A stretch of DNA of 64,000 nt from JAEZHK01 sp964575255 (lineage in GTDB: Bacteria > Bacillota > Clostridia > Christensenellales > Aristaeellaceae): positions 27,527 to 91,526 of the forward strand of contig CAZNPZ010000006.1 in assembly GCA_964575255.1 (NCBI GenBank), in the 5' to 3' direction. Of the stretch, positions 59,333 to 64,000 are shown in pieces. The position numbers and the translations under genes are program-made. Position 1 is the first letter of the stretch; each line of letters begins with the position of its first letter. The notes beneath the pieces are model-generated. The model had not been told where the DNA came from. It searched no databases and saw only the letters and a program-made list of their open reading frames with translations.

Positions 59333-60572
59333 ACTCGTCCTTATTGCGATTGATATCGTGACTGTGGCGTCCCCTTCCGATCACCGTCTCCGGCGCGCCC
59401 GCCTTGATGCTGTCCGGGCCGAAGCGTGCGCGGATGTTATACACGGCCTCCTCCAGTTTTTCCAGCTTTTCATGCCGCTTCGAGCCGCCGTCTTCAAACA
59501 GTGAGAGCTGCGAGGCGTCCTCGTCTTCCGGGATCAGATTGGTCGCGGTGATCGTCAGCGCCCGTACCGGTGCGCCCGCGCGCCAGTTGGCTTTGATCAG
59601 CTTCATCGCCTGATCGATCAGTTCCGCCTGCAGCCGCGTTGGGCGAGACAGCGTCGCCTGCCGGGAGATGGTCTTCAAAGCAGAGTCCTTGATGTGCACT
59701 TGAACCGTTTGGCATTTGACGCCATGTTCGCGCATCCGGGTCGCGACCTCGTCCGCGAGCATCGCGACGCCCGCGCGCAGTTCCTCCGGCGTCGTAAGGT
59801 CGCGCGGAAACGTGAGGCCGTTGCCGACGGACTTTACCTCTTCTCGCCGGTCGAACGGCACGACAGGATCGTCATCGATGCCGTTGGCGTAATCCCAGAG
59901 CTGCGCGCCGCCCTTCCCCATCATCTTATCCAAATCGCCCCGCTCGGCGCGCGCGATGTCGCCAATGGTCTTGATGCCGCGCTTTTCAAGCTGCGCAACC
60001 GTGGAGCGACCGGCGAACAATAGGTCGCCCGCCGGGAGTGGCCAGATTTTCTCCCGGAAGTTCTCGCGGGTCAGAACCGTGGTCGCGTCCGGTTTTTTTA
60101 GGTCACTGCCCATCTTGGCGAGAATCTTGCAAAAGCTGACGCCGACCGAGATTGTGATGCCAATCTCCTCACGCACCCGCGCCCTCAGTTCGTCCGCAAG
60201 GCTCGGCCCTGTGAGTTTTAAAAGCGAAAGAGAGCCGGTCACATCCAGCCAGCTCTCGTCGATGCCAAAGGGTTCCACCTGGTCGGTATAACGAAGGTAC
60301 AGTGCGTTGACCTTGCGTGAGACCTCCTGATAGCGCCTGTGCCGGGGCGGAACCAAAACCAGATCCGGGCACTTGCGCTTCGCGGCGTAGACCGTTTCGG
60401 CGGTCTTGATGCCGTAGGCCTTCGCCAGTTCGTTCTTGGCCAGGATGATGCCGGTGCGGTTTTTCGGATCGCCCGCCACCGCCATCGGCACGTCTTTCAG
60501 CGCCGGTTGATCGATCGTCTCCACCGACGCGAAAAAGCCATTGCAGTCGCAGTGCAGGATGACCCGGTCCAT
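59331..60572 (-). CDS. dinB: DNA polymerase IV (Y family)
   Basis: A 413-residue translesion polymerase. It opens ILHCDCNGFFASVET, with catalytic acids in the first motif and in IDESWLDVTG. The helix-hairpin-helix and little-finger regions follow (KRGIKTIGDIARA). No clear beta-clamp motif was checked. The ATG overlaps the pdp stop codon by one base (TAATG), with GGAG upstream, so it is coupled to pdp. Confidence 0.94.
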   Translation of the reverse strand: MDRVILHCDCNGFFASVETIDQPALKDVPMAVAGDPKNRTGIILAKNELAKAYGIKTAETVYAAKRKCPDLVLVPPRHRRYQEVSRKVNALYLRYTDQVEPFGIDESWLDVTGSLSLLKLTGPSLADELRARVREEIGITISVGVSFCKILAKMGSDLKKPDATTVLTRENFREKIWPLPAGDLLFAGRSTVAQLEKRGIKTIGDIARAERGDLDKMMGKGGAQLWDYANGIDDDPVVPFDRREEVKSVGNGLTFPRDLTTPEELRAGVAMLADEVATRMREHGVKCQTVQVHIKDSALKTISRQATLSRPTRLQAELIDQAMKLIKANWRAGAPVRALTITATNLIPEDEDASQLSLFEDGGSKRHEKLEKLEEAVYNIRARFGPDSIKAGAPETVIGRGRHSHDINRNKDE

Positions 60573-61882
60573 TAGGCTCCAATCACCGCGTGGATCAGCG
60601 GCGGCTTTGTGATCGGCGAAGCGCCGATCTCGATCGCGCCATCCAGCAATTTCCGCGCGCGTTCGATGTCGGACTTCTCCGAAACGCGCAGTTCGTACAG
60701 CGCCTGCCCCTTCGCGATCCGGTCGCCCAGCCGAATCTTCATCAGGATTCCGACCGACGGGTCGACGTCGTCTTCCTTGCGCTCACGGCCCGCGCCCAGC
60801 GCGCGCGCGGCGTTTCCGATCCGTTCGGCGTGCATTTTCGTCGCATAGCCATCCGCTTCGGCGTATATGAAGAGTGTTTCGGGTGAGCGCGGCAGAAGCT
60901 CCGGATGATGGACGACTTCGGGATTTCCGCCCTGCGCCTCGATCATCTCGGCGAGTTTTTTCAGTCCATCGCCATTCACCAGCGCTTTTCGAAGCATTTC
61001 TTTTCCCTGACGTACGTCCGCAAGCCGCCCCGCTCCGGCGAGCATGTGCGCGCCCAATTCGACCGATACATCGAGGAGGTCGCCCGTTACCTGGCCCGAA
61101 AGAACGCCGATGGCCTCCTCCACCTCCAGCGCGTTGCCCACATTCAGGCCGAGCGGCTGATCCATGTCGGTGACCAGCGCCGAGAAGCGCCGTCCGGTCA
61201 TGTTGCCGATCTCGACCATCTTCCGAGCCAGTTCGATTGAGCTTTCAAGGGTCGGCATGATCGCGCCGGTGCCGGTCTTGACGTCCAGCACCACCACGTC
61301 GCAGCCCGCCGCGATCTTCTTGGAGAGGATCGACGAGACGATCAGCGGCATCGAATCCACAGTACCGGTCACGTCCCGCAGCGCATAGAACAGTTTGTCC
61401 GCCGGCGCGAGGTCTTTTGTCTGCCCGATCACCGCGCAGCCGATCCGGTTGACCTGTGCCTCGAAGCGCTCGATCGAAAGATCGACGCGCATGCCGGGGA
61501 TGGATTCCAGCTTGTCCAGCGTGCCGCCGGTGTGCCCCAGGCCCCTGCCGCTCATCTTGGCCACTTTCACGCCGCACGCGGCGACGAGCGGGGCAAGGAT
61601 CAGCGTCGTCGTGTCGCCGACGCCGCCGGTGGAGTGCTTGTCCACCTTAAGGCCGGGGATTACGGATAGATCCAGCATCTCGCCGGAACGGGCCATCGAC
61701 ATGGTCAGGTCGCGGGTCTCCCGGTCGGTCATACCGCGGATCGCGATCGCCATCAGCATCGCGGAAACCTGATAGTCCCGGATGGAGCCATCCGCCGCGC
61801 CCTTGACAAAGGCGTCGATCTCCGTGGGCGTCAATTCAAGACCGGCTCTTTTTCTGAGAATGATTTCAACGGGATTCAACAT
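60572..61882 (-). CDS. pdp: Pyrimidine-nucleoside phosphorylase
   Basis: A 436-residue phosphorylase for thymidine/uridine salvage. Family motifs are KHSTGGVGDTTTLIL, KMSGRGLGHTGGTLDKLESI and DVKTGTGAIM. The C-terminal PYNP domain includes GDRIAKGQALYEL. GGAGG precedes the ATG. It is upstream of dinB with a one-base overlap. Confidence 0.96.
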   Translation of the reverse strand: MLNPVEIILRKRAGLELTPTEIDAFVKGAADGSIRDYQVSAMLMAIAIRGMTDRETRDLTMSMARSGEMLDLSVIPGLKVDKHSTGGVGDTTTLILAPLVAACGVKVAKMSGRGLGHTGGTLDKLESIPGMRVDLSIERFEAQVNRIGCAVIGQTKDLAPADKLFYALRDVTGTVDSMPLIVSSILSKKIAAGCDVVVLDVKTGTGAIMPTLESSIELARKMVEIGNMTGRRFSALVTDMDQPLGLNVGNALEVEEAIGVLSGQVTGDLLDVSVELGAHMLAGAGRLADVRQGKEMLRKALVNGDGLKKLAEMIEAQGGNPEVVHHPELLPRSPETLFIYAEADGYATKMHAERIGNAARALGAGRERKEDDVDPSVGILMKIRLGDRIAKGQALYELRVSEKSDIERARKLLDGAIEIGASPITKPPLIHAVIGA

Positions 61883-61904
61883 CTGGCTTCCTCCGGTGAT
61901 CGAT

Positions 61905-62447
61905 TTAATACCGCGCGGGGCATAAGGACAGCGCGATCAGGTGGACGCCCGCCGAGATCACGTAGACGCCCAGCAGAACGCTGATCGTGACGACGCCCAA
62001 CATCGGATGCACATAGGCCAGGACGCCCATCGCGATCAACAGGATACCCAATAGAAGAAACCACAGCCAGTCGACCCGCGGCTTCTCCCACGGAAGCACC
62101 TGGCCGATACGGCGCATCCGAAAAGCCGTCGAAACGCACACAATCCCCGCCGATAGGATCCAAAGCCCGGCGACGAATACCACGGCGAGGATCGGGAACC
62201 ACGAAAAGTTCGCGCCGGTCATCAGCGCCGCGCCCAGAAGGATCGCGAGGATCGCGCCGCCTACCGCCCACCCATCGCTGCCCCAATGCCTGAAACGGTA
62301 CTGGTTGATCAGCGTTCCCATGCCGTGGATCAGGATGTAGAGGCCGATCAGCAGGCCGAAGCTTAAGGCCACAGCATCCGGCGATACGATGGCCATGACG
62401 CCGCCGGCGATCAAAATAATGCCCAATATGACGGATATCAACCGCAC
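61905..62447 (-). CDS. HdeD-like DUF308 membrane protein
   Basis: A 180-residue integral membrane protein with about six helices and the DUF308 pattern (GIILIAGGVMAIVSPDAV; LLLGILLIAMGVLAYVHP). Escherichia coli HdeD is linked to acid resistance, but function is not established in Clostridia. The start is GTG with GAGGG upstream. It lies 22 bases upstream of pdp. Confidence 0.85.
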   Translation of the reverse strand: MRLISVILGIILIAGGVMAIVSPDAVALSFGLLIGLYILIHGMGTLINQYRFRHWGSDGWAVGGAILAILLGAALMTGANFSWFPILAVVFVAGLWILSAGIVCVSTAFRMRRIGQVLPWEKPRVDWLWFLLLGILLIAMGVLAYVHPMLGVVTISVLLGVYVISAGVHLIALSLCPARY

Positions 62448-62550
62448 CCGAAATCCCTCCTCTGATAATCGCCGGGCAAACAGAGCACTTGTTCCCTTCC
62501 AAATTGTACCGCATTTTCCATTAAGTGTAAAGCCAGCGGGATGAATAAAA

Positions 62551-62572
62551 GACCCGCGACATTTCGCGGATC
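62551..62572 (-). terminator. Terminator of hslU
   Basis: A 9-bp stem with one G-T pair (62551-62559 with 62564-62572), followed on the minus strand by TTTTATTC. It lies about 30 bases after the hslU stop. Confidence 0.8.
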
Positions 62573-62600
62573 TTCTTGATTCTCAGGACGATAAACGTTT

Positions 62601-63974
62601 CTACAGGATATACTTATGCAGGTCTTTTTCGGTGGTTTCGCCGCCCAGACGCGTTTTGACATAGGCCGCGTCGACCACGACGTTCACCTCCGGCGCGTCG
62701 CCGCCGCCGGCGTTGAACGCCACGTCGCTTAAAATGCCTTCCAGCACCGTGTGCAGCCTGCGCGCGCCGATGTTCTCGCTGTTTTCGTTGGCGAGCCACG
62801 CATATTCTGCGATCGCGTCTGTCGCGCTGTCCTCGAACGTCAGAGATACGCCGTCCACCTTCAGGAGCGCCTGATACTGCCGGATCAGCGCGTTCTCCGG
62901 CTGGGTCAGGATGCGCCGGTAATCCTCGCGGGTCAACGGCTTCAGCGTCACGCGCACCGGAAAGCGACCCTGGAGTTCCGGAATCAGGTCGGTTACCTTG
63001 GCGACGTGGAACGCGCCCGCGGCGATAAACAGAATGTGGTCGGTTTTGACGGGGCCGTACTTGGTGGGCACGGTGGAACCCTCGACGATGGGCAGGATGT
63101 CCCGCTGCACGCCCTCCCGCGACACGTCCGGACCGTGGCCCGCGTTCTTGCCCGCAACCTTGTCGATCTCGTCGAGGAATACGATGCCATCCTGCTCGGC
63201 GCGCCGGATGGCCTCCGAATAGACCGCGTCCATGTCGATCATGCTCTGTTCTTCTTCGGCGGCGAGGATCCTGCGCGCCTCCGAGACCTCTACCTTGCGC
63301 AGTTTCGTGCGCTTGGGGAGGATCGATCCGAGCATGTCGTTGACGTTGACGTCTGTGCCGGGAATCTCGCTCCGGGGCAGGCTTTCGGCCACCTCGACCT
63401 CCACCAGCGTGTGCTCCAGTTCGCCATTCTGAAGCGCCTTGCGTACTTCGTCGCGCTTCATGCTGACGCGGGCGCGCTCTTCGGGCGGCATGTCCGGCTC
63501 TTTGGGCTTGTTGCCCAGAAGCACGTCGATCGGGTTGACCTTCTTGGCGGGGCGCACGATCAGGTCGATCAAACGTTCTTCGGCTGCGCAGGTTGCCTTT
63601 TCCCGGATGCCCTCCGCGTGCTGCTTCTGTACGAGCCGGATGGACGACTCCACCAGATCGCGGATGATCGAATCCACGTCGCGGCCCACATAACCGACCT
63701 CGGTAAACTTGGTGGCCTCCACCTTGACAAACGGCGCGTCCACAAGGCGGGCGAGCCGCCGCGCGATTTCGGTTTTCCCGACTCCGGTCGGTCCAACCAT
63801 CAGAATGTTCTTGGGCGTCACCTCGTCCCGCATCTCGTCGGGCAGAAGCGCCCGGCGGTAGCGGTTGCGAAGCGCGATCGCCACGGCGCGCTTGGCGTCG
63901 TCCTGGCCGATGATATAGCGGTCGAGTTCCCGTACGATCTCGCGGGGGGTCAGCGTATGCGTCAATTTTTCCAT
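62601..63974 (-). CDS. hslU: ATP-dependent protease ATPase subunit HslU (ClpY)
   Basis: A 457-residue AAA+ unfoldase that feeds HslV. It opens LTPREIVRELDRYIIGQDDAK. Walker A is GPTGVGKTE, the pore loop is FTEVGYVGRD, Walker B is IVFLDEID, and the C terminus HKYIL is the tail that inserts into HslV. The ATG overlaps the hslV stop (TGATG). Confidence 0.97.
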   Translation of the reverse strand: MEKLTHTLTPREIVRELDRYIIGQDDAKRAVAIALRNRYRRALLPDEMRDEVTPKNILMVGPTGVGKTEIARRLARLVDAPFVKVEATKFTEVGYVGRDVDSIIRDLVESSIRLVQKQHAEGIREKATCAAEERLIDLIVRPAKKVNPIDVLLGNKPKEPDMPPEERARVSMKRDEVRKALQNGELEHTLVEVEVAESLPRSEIPGTDVNVNDMLGSILPKRTKLRKVEVSEARRILAAEEEQSMIDMDAVYSEAIRRAEQDGIVFLDEIDKVAGKNAGHGPDVSREGVQRDILPIVEGSTVPTKYGPVKTDHILFIAAGAFHVAKVTDLIPELQGRFPVRVTLKPLTREDYRRILTQPENALIRQYQALLKVDGVSLTFEDSATDAIAEYAWLANENSENIGARRLHTVLEGILSDVAFNAGGGDAPEVNVVVDAAYVKTRLGGETTEKDLHKYIL

Positions 63975-64000
63975 CAGACAATCTCCGTGATGATGTGGTC
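63974..64000 (-). CDS. hslV: C-terminal end of HslV (ClpQ), rest beyond window
   Basis: The last eight codons (DHIITEIV) and the TGA stop, directly overlapping hslU. The short tail fits the usual HslV ending, and the gene order hslV-hslU is conserved. Confidence 0.6.
   Translation of the reverse strand, partial: DHIITEIV

Noticed and set aside
1..64000. tRNA, rRNA, insertion sequence or prophage genes
   Set aside because: No recognisable cloverleaf, rRNA core, transposase, integrase or terminal inverted repeat was found by reading both strands. A dedicated scan could not be run.

Overview
The window looks like a piece of a GC-rich, endospore-forming, anaerobic member of the Bacillota (class Clostridia; a Christensenellales-like relative is possible but cannot be shown from sequence alone). 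Sporulation is supported by spoIIAA/spoIIAB behind a sigma-H-like promoter, a Tlp-type spore protein behind a sigma-G-like promoter, and a DacF-type carboxypeptidase. Anaerobic life is supported by the class III ribonucleotide reductase NrdD/NrdG. Thymidylate is made by a flavin-dependent ThyX. One 100-N gap (53790-53889) inside a coding repeat shows that this is a draft contig.

Layout. 1-9.8 kb: spoIIAB (cut by the window edge), spoIIAA, a short FtsH-like protease, a class A penicillin-binding protein, yhbY-obg-nth, a DUF3343/cysteine desulfurase pair and dacF. 9.9-16.4 kb: a YcaQ-type crosslink glycosylase overlapping a MrfA-type helicase, then nrdG and nrdD. 16.6-28.2 kb: thyX, a C-terminal processing protease, a PucR/CdaR-type regulator, an MsmX-type sugar ATPase, yfbR, pgi, a DUF3810 zincin, coaX with an ECF S component, a VOC protein, an SDR and tlp. 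28.2-38.1 kb: one sugar locus on the minus strand, read as GH3 glycosidase, solute-binding protein, two permeases, a second paralogous solute-binding protein, a YesM-like kinase and an AraC-type regulator. 38.3-40.8 kb: two methyl-transfer genes that are pieces of methionine synthase plus MTHFR, apparently starting at an ATC codon. 41-45.8 kb: two orphan genes of unusual composition and a TIM-barrel isomerase. 45.8-49.2 kb: molybdenum cofactor genes (MOSC, moaC, moaA, mog, a molybdopterin-binding protein). 49.3-56.3 kb: aldose epimerase, a decayed AT-rich stretch, a long surface protein with EPT repeats, an NAD-dependent epimerase and a thioesterase. 56.3-59.3 kb: a cobalamin riboswitch followed by a btuFCD-type importer. 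59.3-64 kb: dinB, pdp, an HdeD-like protein, hslU and the tail of hslV.

How parts fit. The GH3 enzyme has no signal peptide, so the CUT1 transporter probably imports oligosaccharides that are cut inside the cell. The transporter has no ATPase of its own, and the MsmX-type ATPase at 20.5-21.6 kb is the obvious partner. The second binding protein is coupled by gene overlap to the sensor kinase, which suggests sugar sensing by three components. Imported cobalamin (56-59 kb) could feed the corrinoid-type methyl transfer at 38-41 kb. No cobalamin-binding domain is present in this window.

Points most worth a second look are the glycosylase-helicase operon for interstrand crosslinks, the binding-protein/kinase coupling, the ATC start, the leaderless molybdopterin gene, the solute-binding proteins without a lipobox, and the unexplained 50.1-50.98 kb stretch. 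No rRNA, tRNA, CRISPR array or insertion sequence was seen.
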